Shown piece by piece: positions 7,436-16,534 of a stretch of 64,000 nt of DNA. The position numbers and the translations under genes were made by a program. The DNA is from Pedococcus aerophilus (GTDB lineage: Bacteria; Actinomycetota; Actinomycetes; Actinomycetales; Dermatophilaceae): contig NZ_BAAARN010000001.1 of NCBI RefSeq assembly GCF_039532215.1, positions 1,659,942-1,723,941 of the forward strand, given 5' to 3'. The notes below the pieces were generated by a model, which was not told the DNA's origin, searched no databases, and saw nothing but the letters and a program-made list of their open reading frames with translations. Positions within the stretch are counted from its first letter, which is position 1. Every line of letters begins with the position of its first letter.

Positions 7436-9111
7436 GCGAGGTCCTGTTCCGGGACGGGGACGAAGGTCGTCGTGACGGCGCCGTCGGCGCCACGGACGAG
7501 CAGGGTGTTGCCCCTCCAGCGCGGGTCGACCTGCTCGGGGAAGTCGGACCGGACGTGGCCGCCCCGGGTCTCCTCGCGCAGGGTCGCCGCGAGCGTGAGC
7601 GCCTGGCCGACGTGCAGGAGGTTGGTCGTCTCCCAGGACTGCGGACCGGGCTCCCCGGAGGTGGCGGCGGCGGCCAGCTCGACCAGGGCGGCCGACGCGT
7701 CGGCGAGGGAGGCCGCCGACCTGACCGCGCCGGACCCGGTCGTCATCGTCGCCTGCACCTGCACCCGGGCCGACCCGTCGAGCAGGGCGGTGTCGGCGGT
7801 CGGGGTGGCCGGGTCGGCCTGCGGTAGCTCGCCGGTCGCGAGCCGCGCGCTGATGTCGTCGGCGATGCGGTGGGCGAAGACCAGGCCCTCCAGGAGGGAG
7901 TTGGAGGCCAGCCGGTTGGCGCCGTGGACGCCGGTGCAGGAGACCTCGCCGCAGGCGTACAGCCCGTCGAGCGAGGCGCGGCCGACGAGATCGGTGCGGA
8001 CCCCGCCGCTGGCGTAGTGCTGGGCCGGGGCCACCGGGAGCAGGTCGGTCGCCGGGTCGAACCCGAGCTCGCGGCAGCGCGCCACGATCGACGGGAACCG
8101 GCTCTCGAGGAACTCGCGCCCGAGGTGGCGGGCGTCGAGGAAGACGTGGTTGTCACCGGTCTCGTGCATCCGGTCGACGATCGCGCGGGACACGACGTCG
8201 CGGGGCGCGAGGTCGGCCAGCGGGTGGCGTCCCTGCATGAACCGCACCCCGTCCCGGTCGACGAGGAACGCGCCCTCGCCCCGTACGGCCTCGGAGATCA
8301 GCGGCTGCTGACCGCTCGAGCCCTCACCGAGCCACAGCACCGTCGGGTGGAACTGTACGAACTCGACGTCCGCGAGCACCGCGCCGGCGCGCAGGGCGGC
8401 AGCCAGGCCGTCGCCGGTGGCGACCGAGGGGTTCGTCGTCGCCGAGTAGACCTGTCCCAGCCCGCCGGTCGCGAGGACCACGGCCCTGGCCAGGGCGGCG
8501 CCGACGCCGTCCATCTGGCCCTCGCCGATGACGTGCAGCGTCACGCCGCACACGCGGTCGTCGCCGTCCTGGAGGAGGTCGACGACGAGCGCGTGCTCGA
8601 TGACCTCGATGCCGGGGTCGTCCTGCACCGCGTGGAGCGCGGCGATGAGCGCCCGGGATATCTCCTTGCCGGTGGCGTCGCCGCCGGCGTGCGCGATGCG
8701 GTCGCGGTGGTGCCCACCCTCGCGGGTCAGCTTGAGCTCGCCCTCGTCGTCGAGGTCGAACTCCGCACCCAGGGCGACCAGCTCGCGCACCCGCTCGGGC
8801 CCCTCGTTGACCAGTGCGGTCACGGCCGGCACGTCGCAGACCCCGCAGCCGGCGACGAGCGTGTCGTGGAGGTGCTCCTCGGGAGAGTCGGCCGGGTCGA
8901 GGGCTGCGGCGATGCCGCCCTGCGCCCACTGCGTCGACCCCTCGCTGAGGACGGTCTTGGTGACGAGCAGGACGCGGTCGACGCGCTGGCGCAGCCGGAG
9001 CGCGGTGGTCAGCCCGGCGATGCCCGAGCCGACCACGACGACATCGGCCGAGGTGGTCCAGCCGGGCTCGCCGGCCACGAGCCAGCGCGGCAGGGTCAGG
9101 TCAGTCGGCAT
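7432..9111 (-). CDS. nadB: L-aspartate oxidase
   Basis: FAD enzyme that oxidises L-aspartate to iminoaspartate, the first step of de novo NAD synthesis, feeding NadA and then NadC next door. The 559-residue protein has the FAD-binding GSGIAG motif (28-33), the STQWAQGGIAAAL segment, and the succinate dehydrogenase-like GEVSCTGVHGANRLASNSL segment typical of NadB. The start overlaps the 3-prime end of panC by 11 nt, so the order panC-nadB-nadC reads as one operon. Confidence 0.96.
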   Translation of the reverse strand: MPTDLTLPRWLVAGEPGWTTSADVVVVGSGIAGLTTALRLRQRVDRVLLVTKTVLSEGSTQWAQGGIAAALDPADSPEEHLHDTLVAGCGVCDVPAVTALVNEGPERVRELVALGAEFDLDDEGELKLTREGGHHRDRIAHAGGDATGKEISRALIAALHAVQDDPGIEVIEHALVVDLLQDGDDRVCGVTLHVIGEGQMDGVGAALARAVVLATGGLGQVYSATTNPSVATGDGLAAALRAGAVLADVEFVQFHPTVLWLGEGSSGQQPLISEAVRGEGAFLVDRDGVRFMQGRHPLADLAPRDVVSRAIVDRMHETGDNHVFLDARHLGREFLESRFPSIVARCRELGFDPATDLLPVAPAQHYASGGVRTDLVGRASLDGLYACGEVSCTGVHGANRLASNSLLEGLVFAHRIADDISARLATGELPQADPATPTADTALLDGSARVQVQATMTTGSGAVRSAASLADASAALVELAAAATSGEPGPQSWETTNLLHVGQALTLAATLREETRGGHVRSDFPEQVDPRWRGNTLLVRGADGAVTTTFVPVPEQDLA

Positions 9112-10078
9112 CCGGGCGACCCGTCGCGGACGGGATCGCCGGGGTGGCGGTGTCGACGTCGGAGAACACCTCGAGCGCCCGGCCGCCGGGGCCGACGAGC
9201 AGCGGCACGTTGTCGATCAGCCGTGTCGTGCCGACCCGCCCGGCGACCGCGAGCAGGGCCTCCCCGCGATACCACTCGGGGACGTCCTCGAGCGTCGACG
9301 GGTGGACCAGGACGAGGTAGTCGACCAGGGCCAGCGGTTCGCGCACCAGGACCGAGCGGGCGGCGCGTCGGATCGCCGACGGCCCCTCGGCAGCGGCGGA
9401 GGCACCGGCCCGCAGCGCGCGGGACAGGCAGAGCGCGACCTCGCGGTCGGAGTCGGTGAGGTAGGTGTTGCGGCTGCTCATCGCGAGGCCGTCGGGCTCG
9501 CGGACGGTGGGCACCGAGACCACGTCGACCGGGAAGTCCAGGTCGCGCACCATACGGCGGATGAGCAGCAGCTGCTGCGCGTCCTTCTGGCCGAAGTAGG
9601 CGCTGTCGGCACCGGTGAGGTGCATGAGCTTGCCCACCACGGTGAGCATGCCATCGAAGTGCCCCGGGCGGGCCTGGCCCTCGAGGACGTTGCCGAGGGG
9701 GCCGGCGGAGACGCGGACCCCGGGGTCGCCGTCCTGGTAGATCACGTCGGGGGTCGGGGCGAAGACGAGGTCGACTCCGGCCTTGCGGCAGATCTCCATG
9801 TCGGAGTCGAAGGTGCGCGGGTAGCGCGACAGGTCCTCGCGCGGCCCGAACTGCAGGGGGTTGAGGAAGATCGTCACCACGACGTGCGCAGCCTTGCGGC
9901 GGGCCGTCTCGATGAGGGTCGCGTGGCCCTCGTGCAGGGCACCCATCGTCATCACCACGGCGACGTCACCGCCGGTGAGGCTGGCGCGCGCGGTGCGGAG
10001 CTCGTCGCGGGTGCGGGCGACGACGGGGCCGCCCGAGGGTGCGCCCACGGCGGACGGCGTGGGGTGGGTGTCGCTCAC
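9101..10078 (-). CDS. panC: pantothenate synthetase
   Basis: Condenses pantoate and beta-alanine with ATP to pantothenate, the coenzyme A precursor. 325 residues. The nucleotidyltransferase HIGH-like motif is HEGH at 49-52 within VVMTMGALHEGHATLI, and a KMSKS-like MSSRNTYL follows. GTG at 10078 abuts the stop codon of the upstream DUF2520 gene without a gap and overlaps nadB by 11 nt, so this is a polycistronic set. An N-terminal extension of about 20 residues rich in Ala/Gly/Pro precedes the conserved core. Confidence 0.95.
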   Translation of the reverse strand: MSDTHPTPSAVGAPSGGPVVARTRDELRTARASLTGGDVAVVMTMGALHEGHATLIETARRKAAHVVVTIFLNPLQFGPREDLSRYPRTFDSDMEICRKAGVDLVFAPTPDVIYQDGDPGVRVSAGPLGNVLEGQARPGHFDGMLTVVGKLMHLTGADSAYFGQKDAQQLLLIRRMVRDLDFPVDVVSVPTVREPDGLAMSSRNTYLTDSDREVALCLSRALRAGASAAAEGPSAIRRAARSVLVREPLALVDYLVLVHPSTLEDVPEWYRGEALLAVAGRVGTTRLIDNVPLLVGPGGRALEVFSDVDTATPAIPSATGRPDAD

Positions 10079-10975
10079 TCAGTGCTCCTGATCGCTCGCG
10101 AGGATGTCCAGCAGGGGTTCGGCCGCCTGGGGGCGCAGGCGGCCACTGGCCAGCGCCCGCTCCGCCGTGGCCCGGGCCAGTGCCACGTAGGTCGGCCTGA
10201 TGTCGGGGGTGAGGGCCTGCAGCTGGCGCAGGTGCTCGGCCACGGTACCGGCATCGCCCCTGGCCACCGGTCCGGTGAGGGCTGCGTCACCCGCCCGGAG
10301 GGAGTTGTCCAGGGCCGCTGCGACGAGGGGGCCGAGGACGCGGGAGGGGGTGTCGACGCCAGCTGCCGCGAGCGCCTGGAGCGACTGGGCGACGAGGGTG
10401 ACGAGGTGGTTCGCGCCGTGCGCCAGGGCTGCGTGGTACAGCGGGCGCATCTCCTGCTCCACCCACACGGGTTCGGCGCCGATCTCCAGGACGAGGGCCT
10501 CGGCCACCGGCCGGAGCGGCTCGGGCGAGGTCACGCCGAAGCAGCAGTCGACGAGCCGGTCGAGGTCGAGCGTGGTCCCGGTGAAGGTCATCGCGGGGTG
10601 CAGCGCCAGCCCGAGCACGTGCTGCGGCAGCGCCGGCTCGAACACCTCGAGCCCGTGCCGACCGGACGTGTGGACCACGAGCTGGCCGGCCTGCCAGGTG
10701 CGGGTGCTCGCGAGCCCCGCGACGAGGTCGGCCAGGGCGTCGTCGGGGACGGCCAGGACGACGAGCTCGGCCTGCCGCACGACGTCCTCCACGGGGAGGA
10801 CGGGGATGCCGGGCAGCAGCTGCTCGGCGCGGGTCCGCGAGGCCTCGCTCACGCCGGACACCGCGCCCACGCGGTGCCCCGCGCGCCGCAGAGCGGCTCC
10901 GAGGACGGCGCCGACGCGGCCGGTCCCGACCACGCCGACGGCCAGCCGTGCAGGGCGGTCGTCGGGCGAAGTCAC
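10079..10975 (-). CDS. Rossmann-fold/DUF2520 protein, possible ketopantoate reductase
   Basis: A 298-residue dehydrogenase-like protein with an N-terminal NAD(P)-binding GTGRVG motif (17-22) and a C-terminal helical DUF2520 domain. The family is often called F420-dependent oxidoreductase-like. It directly abuts panC (zero gap). A DUF2520-type protein named PanG in Francisella was reported to be a ketopantoate reductase; I recall this from the literature and cannot check it here. With panC next door, making pantoate for PanC is a reasonable inference. No other panE/ilvC-like gene is in view. Confidence 0.85.
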   Translation of the reverse strand: MTSPDDRPARLAVGVVGTGRVGAVLGAALRRAGHRVGAVSGVSEASRTRAEQLLPGIPVLPVEDVVRQAELVVLAVPDDALADLVAGLASTRTWQAGQLVVHTSGRHGLEVFEPALPQHVLGLALHPAMTFTGTTLDLDRLVDCCFGVTSPEPLRPVAEALVLEIGAEPVWVEQEMRPLYHAALAHGANHLVTLVAQSLQALAAAGVDTPSRVLGPLVAAALDNSLRAGDAALTGPVARGDAGTVAEHLRQLQALTPDIRPTYVALARATAERALASGRLRPQAAEPLLDILASDQEH

Positions 10976-11111
10976 GCGAGCACGCTACCCCCGCACCCGC
11001 CAGGCCGTGCGCGGTGCCCGACGTCGGGCCGCAGGCTTCGGCGGACCGATCCGGGCAGACCGTCCTTCTGACGGACCCGCAGGGCGCCGCGGCAGGGCTA
11101 GGTTGTCCCGG

Positions 11112-12056
11112 ATGGCTGGGGTGGGATGGCGTGACGCGTGGCAGGACGCGTTGTACGGGCCGCAGGGGTTCTACCGGGACGAGCGGGGACCGCACGGCCA
11201 CTTCACGACGGCCACGCACGGGACGGCCGGCCTGGTCCTCGCCGGTGCGCTCGCGCTCCTGGCCCGCGAGCAGGGGCTGACTCACCTGGTCGACGTCGGC
11301 GCCGGCCGGGGCGAGCTGCTCGAGCACCTCCACGTCGTCGACCCCACCCTCCGGCTGACCGGCGTCGACGTCGTCGACCGCCCGCAGGCCCTCCCGACAG
11401 CCGTCGAGTGGGTCACCTCCCCCGGCGGCCGCGACCTGCCGGACTCGTTGCGCCAGCTGTCCGGCGCGCTCGTTCTCGCCCACGAATGGCTCGACGTCGT
11501 GCCCTGCACCATCGCCCAGGTCGACCCCCGCGGCGTGCTCCGGGCCCTGGACGTCGACCCCGCCACCGGCGCGGAGACCCCGGGCCTCCCCGTCGACGGC
11601 GCCGAGCTGGCCTGGGCTGTGGCGCACTGGCCCGCGACGCGTCCCGGGGACCGCGTCGAGATCGGCCTCCCCCGCGACGAGGCGTGGGCGGCCCTCCTCG
11701 CCCGCATCCACAGCGGGCTCGCGGTCGCGGTCGACTACGGCCACCGCGGGGGTGCGCGGCCCCTGCAGGGATCGCTGGCGGCATACCGGCAGGGGCGCGA
11801 GGTGGCCCCGGTGCCGGACGGGACGTGCGACCTCACCGCCCACGTCGCGATGGACACCCTCGACCACGACGACCTGCTGGACCAGCGCACCGCGCTGCGG
11901 GGCCTCGGCGTCAGCGGGGCCACCCCGCCGTTCGCCCTGGCGGCGCAGGACCCGAAGGCCTACCTCGCCGCGCTGGAGCGGTCGTCGGCGTCGGCGGCGC
12001 TCACGGCGGCGGGCGGGTTCGGCGACTTCCTGTGGGCCGTCAAGCGCGTGGGCTGA
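11112..12056 (+). CDS. MidA/NDUFAF7-family SAM-dependent methyltransferase
   Basis: A 314-residue methyltransferase of the family that includes human NDUFAF7, which methylates an arginine of the 49-kDa (NuoD) subunit during complex I assembly. The SAM-binding loop DVGAGRG is at 61-67, preceded by the GPQGFY...GHFTTA segment typical of the family. A NuoD-like gene lies 2 kb downstream, which fits a link to quinone oxidoreductase maturation. ATG at 11112 is the first sensible start; no ribosome site is obvious. Its 3-prime end overlaps that of the convergent P450 gene by 17 bp. Confidence 0.85.
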   Translation: MAGVGWRDAWQDALYGPQGFYRDERGPHGHFTTATHGTAGLVLAGALALLAREQGLTHLVDVGAGRGELLEHLHVVDPTLRLTGVDVVDRPQALPTAVEWVTSPGGRDLPDSLRQLSGALVLAHEWLDVVPCTIAQVDPRGVLRALDVDPATGAETPGLPVDGAELAWAVAHWPATRPGDRVEIGLPRDEAWAALLARIHSGLAVAVDYGHRGGARPLQGSLAAYRQGREVAPVPDGTCDLTAHVAMDTLDHDDLLDQRTALRGLGVSGATPPFALAAQDPKAYLAALERSSASAALTAAGGFGDFLWAVKRVG

Positions 12057-13263
12057 CCACCAGCCGCTCGAACCCCCTGAGAACGAACGTGGGCCGCCGC
12101 TGCGCCTGCACCACCTCGAGGTCGGGGAAACGGGCGAGCAGGGTGCGCAGCGACACCTCGAGCTCCAGTCGCGCCAGCGGCGCACCGATGCAGAAGTGGA
12201 TGCCGGCCCCGAACGCCAGGTGCGGGTTGGGGTCGCGGGTCGGGTCGAACCGGTCGGGGTCGGCGAACACGGCCGGGTCGCGGTTGGCCGCACCGAGCAG
12301 CGCCGCGACCTTGTCACCGGGCTCGAGGTGCACGCCGCCGATGTCGGTCGGCTCCTTGGCGGTGCGTTCGAACAGGTGCAGCGGGCTGTCGTGGCGCAGG
12401 AACTCCTCGACCAGCCGGGCCAGGGCGGCGTCGTCCGTGACGTCGACCTGCGGGCGCTCCGGGGCGGTCAGCCACGAGTGCAGGCCGTTGCCGAACCCGT
12501 TGACGCTCGCCTCGTGCCCCGCGTTGAGCAGCAGCACGGCGGTCGCGACGAGCTCGTGGGCCGACAGCCGGTCGCTGCCGTCCCGGGCCTGGACCAGGTC
12601 GCTGAGGAGGTCGTCGCCGGGCGCCTTCGCGCGCTGCGCCGCGAGCTCCTCCACGTATGCAGCGAACTCGGCGCTCGCGGACCTCGCCTGCGCCTCGTGG
12701 TCGGGGGTGCGGTCGACCTCGTACATCCGCACGATGGCCTGGCTCCACCGCCGCAGGTCGTCGCGCTCGGACTCCGGCACCCCGAGGAGCTCGGCGATGA
12801 CGAGGACGGGCAGCGGTTCGGCATACCCCTCGAGGACGTCGAACTCGCCGCTCGGCAGGTCCGCGAGCAGACCGGCCGCGAGCTCCTCGATGCGCGGGGC
12901 GAGCCGCTGGACGTGACCGCGCCCGAACGCGCCGGCGACGAGGCGTCGCAGCCGCGTGTGCTTCGGCGGCTCGCTGTCGAGGATCGAGTCGGCGTGCAGC
13001 CAGTTGAAGGTGTCCCAGTCGGCCTCCGGCGAGCGCGGGCCGAACACCCGGCCCAGGCGCCGGTCGCGCAGGACCGCACCGGCCTCGGCGTGGCCGGTGG
13101 CGAGCCAGACGCCCATACCGCTGTGCCACGCCAGCGGTGAGGCGGACCGCAGGGCGGCGAGGTGGGGGTAGGGGTCGGCGACCACCGCGGGGTCGGTGAG
13201 GTCGAGGAGGTCGGCAGCGGCGACGGGGTTCTCGGGGGGCACCACCGCAGCCTGCCGCAGCAC
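12040..13263 (-). CDS. cytochrome P450
   Basis: A 407-residue soluble bacterial P450 monooxygenase. The haem-binding loop FGAGIHFCIGAPLAR has its cysteine ligand at about residue 358, and the K-helix ExxR is seen in EEFLRHD. The I-helix oxygen-activation motif reads AGHEAS, with Ala where most P450s have the catalytic Thr. No ferredoxin or ferredoxin reductase gene adjoins it. GTG at 13263 was chosen; GTG at 13299 in the same frame is also possible and neither has a clear ribosome site. Substrate unknown. Confidence 0.92.
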   Translation of the reverse strand: MLRQAAVVPPENPVAAADLLDLTDPAVVADPYPHLAALRSASPLAWHSGMGVWLATGHAEAGAVLRDRRLGRVFGPRSPEADWDTFNWLHADSILDSEPPKHTRLRRLVAGAFGRGHVQRLAPRIEELAAGLLADLPSGEFDVLEGYAEPLPVLVIAELLGVPESERDDLRRWSQAIVRMYEVDRTPDHEAQARSASAEFAAYVEELAAQRAKAPGDDLLSDLVQARDGSDRLSAHELVATAVLLLNAGHEASVNGFGNGLHSWLTAPERPQVDVTDDAALARLVEEFLRHDSPLHLFERTAKEPTDIGGVHLEPGDKVAALLGAANRDPAVFADPDRFDPTRDPNPHLAFGAGIHFCIGAPLARLELEVSLRTLLARFPDLEVVQAQRRPTFVLRGFERLVVSPRA

Positions 13264-13337
13264 GCAGGGTTTTGTCAGGTGCTGCCCACGCGGGCACACT
13301 TGTGGGTTGCTGACCCTCGAAAGGACCCCCTGTCCCC

Positions 13338-13916
13338 ATGAAGCACCAGCGACTCCCCCGCACCGCCGGCGCCATCGCGACGACCGTCGCCGCCACCCTG
13401 CTCACCTCCGCCTGCGGTGGTGGCGACACCTCGGGCGCACCCGCCACGGTGACCGTGACCCCGACCGTCACCGCCAGCGCCGAGCCCCCGCCGAGCCCGA
13501 GCAGCACCTCGGAGCCGGCCGCCCCGACCAGTGACGTCAAGGGCCGCGCGTTCGACTACGGCGTCGTCACCGAGGTCAGCGAGGTCGCCGGCGTGAGCGT
13601 CGTCGAGCTCGACCGCTACACCTGGGGCGAGGTCGCCGACACCAAGCTCGCCGCCGACGGGCTGAAGTCACGGACCTTCAGGGGCAAGGCCCCCTACCGG
13701 AACCAGAACGCCGACCTCACCTTCACCGTGCCCGTCGCCGACGGGGCCCGGATCCTCTACCACCACTGCGTCGCCGCGGACCAGCCGTTGCAGACCCGCT
13801 CGGCCACGGCGAAGGAACTCGCCGACCTCGACGAGCCGGAGAACACCGTCCTGATCGCCCTCGACGACCAGGGGCGCCTGACGACCGCCGACAACATCGC
13901 GGGCTGCCCCGGCTGA
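13338..13916 (+). CDS. secreted lipoprotein of unknown function
   Basis: A 192-residue protein with a lipoprotein signal: basic N-terminus, hydrophobic stretch at 10-22 and lipobox LTSAC with the lipidated Cys at 26. A Pro/Thr/Ser/Ala-rich linker (about 34-65) leads to a compact domain of about 125 residues that contains two further cysteines. I do not recognise the domain. AAAGGACCCCCTGTCCCC precedes the ATG. It is read divergently from the P450 gene. Confidence 0.85.
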   Translation: MKHQRLPRTAGAIATTVAATLLTSACGGGDTSGAPATVTVTPTVTASAEPPPSPSSTSEPAAPTSDVKGRAFDYGVVTEVSEVAGVSVVELDRYTWGEVADTKLAADGLKSRTFRGKAPYRNQNADLTFTVPVADGARILYHHCVAADQPLQTRSATAKELADLDEPENTVLIALDDQGRLTTADNIAGCPG

Positions 13917-13993
13917 CGGGCCCCAGCTGGAAGGCGCAGCTGTCCGCGGGTCGGCACCCGGGCCGGCCGCGCGGCATACGGCAGACTGGCGCC

Positions 13994-15163
13994 ATGACCA
14001 CCCCCGGAGGCCGCGAGCTCACGGTCGGCCTCGGTGCCGGAGGTCTCGCCTCCGCGGACATGGTGCTCAACATCGGGCCCCAGCACCCGGCCACCCACGG
14101 GGTGCTGCGGCTGCGGATCGTCGTCGACGGCGAGCGGATCGTCTCGGCCGAACCCATCGTCGGTTACATGCACCGCGGCGCCGAGAAGCTCTTCGAGGTC
14201 CGGGACTACCGCCAGATCGTCGTCCTCGCGAACCGGCACGACTGGCTCTCGGCGTTCTCCTCCGAGCTCGGGGTGGTCCTCGGTGTCGAGCGGATGCTCG
14301 GCATGGAGGTGCCCGAGCGCGCGGTCTGGGTGCGGACCCTGCTGGCCGAGCTCAACCGCGTGCTCAACCACCTGATGTTCCTCGGCTCCTACCCGCTCGA
14401 GCTCGGGGCGATCACGCCGATCTTCTACGCGTTCCGCGAGCGCGAGGAACTCCAGGCCGTGATGGAGGAGGCCTCCGGCGGGCGGATGCACTACATGTTC
14501 AACCGCGTCGGCGGGCTCAAGGAGGACCTCCCCGCAGGCTGGCTGGGGCGCGTCGCGCACGCCGTGGCCGCCGTCCGCGCCCGGATGCCCGACCTCGAGT
14601 CGCTGATCGTCGGCAACGAGATCCTCGAGGCCCGCACCAAGGGCGTGGGGGTGCTCACGCCGGAGACCATCAACGCGTATGGCGTCTCGGGCCCGATCGC
14701 GCGCGCGTCCGGGGTCGACATGGACCTGCGTCGTGACGAGCCGTACCTCGCGTACGCCGAGCTGTTCGCCGACGGCGGCCCCGGTCGCGTCGTCACGCGG
14801 TCGGCAGGCGACTGCCTCGCTCGCCTCGAGGTGCTGCTCGAGCAGGTGCACGTCAGCCTCGACCTCGCCGAGGCCTGCCTCGACCGGCTCGGCACGCTGC
14901 CGCGCGGCCCGGTCAACGTCAAGCTGCCCAAGGTGCTCAAGGTGCCCGAGGGCGACCTCTACACCGCGACCGAGAACCCGCTCGGCTTCAACGGCTACTA
15001 CCTCGTGTCCCGCGGCGAGAAGACGCCGTGGCGGCTCAAGCTGAGGTCGGCGTCGTTCAACAACGTCGCCGTCCTCGCCGAGGTGCTCCCGGGCAACCTC
15101 ATCGCCGACATGGTGGCGATCCTCGGCTCGATGTTCTTCGTCGTCGGCGACGTCGACAAGTAG
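13994..15163 (+). CDS. nuoD: orphan NADH-quinone oxidoreductase subunit D-like protein
   Basis: A 389-residue member of the 49-kDa/NuoD family, which lines the quinone cavity of respiratory complex I. The conserved [15 protein letters not shown] and [10 protein letters not shown] segments are intact (28-40 and 57-66). It is not in a nuo operon: its neighbours are a lipoprotein gene upstream and a DUF3180 gene on the other strand. Whether it replaces, duplicates or works apart from a main complex I elsewhere cannot be told here. Arg61 in HRG corresponds to the region methylated by MidA/NDUFAF7 proteins, and a gene of that family is nearby. Confidence 0.9.
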   Translation: MTTPGGRELTVGLGAGGLASADMVLNIGPQHPATHGVLRLRIVVDGERIVSAEPIVGYMHRGAEKLFEVRDYRQIVVLANRHDWLSAFSSELGVVLGVERMLGMEVPERAVWVRTLLAELNRVLNHLMFLGSYPLELGAITPIFYAFREREELQAVMEEASGGRMHYMFNRVGGLKEDLPAGWLGRVAHAVAAVRARMPDLESLIVGNEILEARTKGVGVLTPETINAYGVSGPIARASGVDMDLRRDEPYLAYAELFADGGPGRVVTRSAGDCLARLEVLLEQVHVSLDLAEACLDRLGTLPRGPVNVKLPKVLKVPEGDLYTATENPLGFNGYYLVSRGEKTPWRLKLRSASFNNVAVLAEVLPGNLIADMVAILGSMFFVVGDVDK

Positions 15164-15181
15164 GCCGTCAGGTTCCGGCGG

Positions 15182-15649
15182 TCAGGCTTCCTGGCCGCGG
15201 TCGGGCGGGTCCACGCGGCACATGCGCTGGGTGACCATGCCGGCGACCGCGAGCAGCGCGGCGGACACGCAGAGGGCGAGCAGGCGCCACAGCAGCTCGC
15301 GGTACCCGGGCAACGACAGCTCGGCCAGCGCGTGGGCGACCTGCGCGGCATACCAGCCCAGGACCCCGGCACCGGTGAGGGCAGCGGCCTGCGCGAGGAC
15401 CAGGGTGCGCGCCGCGCGGATGGGGCTGAGCGGCTTGGTGGCCTCGCCGCGCAGGAACCGGCGGACCGGGAGCCCCGCGCCGATGACGAGGACCGCCATG
15501 AGCAGCAGCAGCACCGACGAGACCCACGAGGCGGGCCCGAGGAGGGCGCCGGTGTTGAGGTAGATCCGCCACCCGATCCACGACACCGCCCCCACGACGA
15601 GGGCGGTGGCCGCGAGCTGGGCCCAGCGCAGGCCGAGGCCTTCGTTCAC
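15182..15649 (-). CDS. DUF3180 family membrane protein
   Basis: A 155-residue protein with four predicted membrane helices at roughly 10-30, 40-60, 80-103 and 120-140. This family typically follows folK in actinobacteria; function unknown. The GTG at 15649 overlaps the stop of the FolB-FolK gene as GTGA, with GGAGG 7 bases upstream of this GTG, which decides against the GTG three bases earlier. It is the last gene of the leftward folate run. Confidence 0.85.
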   Translation of the reverse strand: MNEGLGLRWAQLAATALVVGAVSWIGWRIYLNTGALLGPASWVSSVLLLLMAVLVIGAGLPVRRFLRGEATKPLSPIRAARTLVLAQAAALTGAGVLGWYAAQVAHALAELSLPGYRELLWRLLALCVSAALLAVAGMVTQRMCRVDPPDRGQEA

Positions 15650-16530
15650 CACGGTCCCTCCAGCAGGTCCACGTCGGGCCCGGGCCGCACGCCGGAGGTG
15701 TCCAGCCCCGCCACGAGGTCCGCGACCCGACGCACGGAGCCGTCGACGCGCAGCACCGCCTCGGGTTCGATCCGCAGCCACGGGACCAGGACGAAGGCGC
15801 GCTCGTGCGCCCGCGGGTGGGGCAGGGTCAGGGTGGTGCTGTCCATGACGACATCGGTGTCGAACACCGGGTCGCCGTACTGGACCAGGTCGAGGTCGAG
15901 CGTGCGCGGGCCCCAGCGGACCTCGCGGGTCCGACCGTGGGCCAGCTCGATCTCGTGCAGCCCGGCGAGCAGCGACGACGGCGCGAGGTGGGTCGTGCCG
16001 GTGACGACGGCGTTGAGGTAGACAGGCTGGTCCGGTCCACCGACGGGGTCGGTCTCGACGACCGGCGAGACGTCGGTGATGTCGATGAGCCCGTAGAGCT
16101 CGACCGTGGCGTCGTGCAGGGTCTCCACCGAGCTGCCGACGTTCGAGCCGAGGGCGATGACCACGAGGGCCTGGCGCTCGCGCGAGACCCGCACCTGGAC
16201 GTCGGTGAACGGGTGGCCGACCGGGGCCTGCGGCTTGTGGACGACGACCTCGACCCCCTCGACGAGCGGTCGGGTCAGCACCTTGTCGGCGATGCGGGCG
16301 GCGAGCGCCTCGATGAGGTCGAGCGACTCCCCCTCGATGAGGGCCACGACGTCCCCGGCGACCTCCGCGTAGTTGACCGTGTCGGCGAGGTCGTCGCTCG
16401 AGCCCGCAGGCACGAGGTCGACGTGCATGGTGACGTCGACGACGAACGTCTGGCCGTCCCGCTTCTCGAAGTCGAGCACGCCGTGGTGGCCGTGGGCGGA
16501 GATCCCCTTGAGGACGATCTGGTCGGTCAC
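15646..16530 (-). CDS. folK: bifunctional dihydroneopterin aldolase / HPPK (FolB-FolK fusion)
   Basis: One 294-residue protein carries two consecutive folate enzymes. Residues 1-118 are FolB (aldolase that cleaves dihydroneopterin), with the GHHGVLDFE segment and the catalytic Lys in VHKPQAP (Lys99). Residues 122-290 are FolK (pyrophosphokinase), with ALGSNVGSS and the Mg-binding pair Asp212/Asp214 in RTLDLDL. Fusion should channel 6-hydroxymethyl-dihydropterin to phosphorylation and on to FolP, encoded immediately upstream with a 4-nt gap. GTG start with GGAG upstream. Confidence 0.94.
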   Translation of the reverse strand: MTDQIVLKGISAHGHHGVLDFEKRDGQTFVVDVTMHVDLVPAGSSDDLADTVNYAEVAGDVVALIEGESLDLIEALAARIADKVLTRPLVEGVEVVVHKPQAPVGHPFTDVQVRVSRERQALVVIALGSNVGSSVETLHDATVELYGLIDITDVSPVVETDPVGGPDQPVYLNAVVTGTTHLAPSSLLAGLHEIELAHGRTREVRWGPRTLDLDLVQYGDPVFDTDVVMDSTTLTLPHPRAHERAFVLVPWLRIEPEAVLRVDGSVRRVADLVAGLDTSGVRPGPDVDLLEGPW

Positions 16531-16534
16531 GGTG

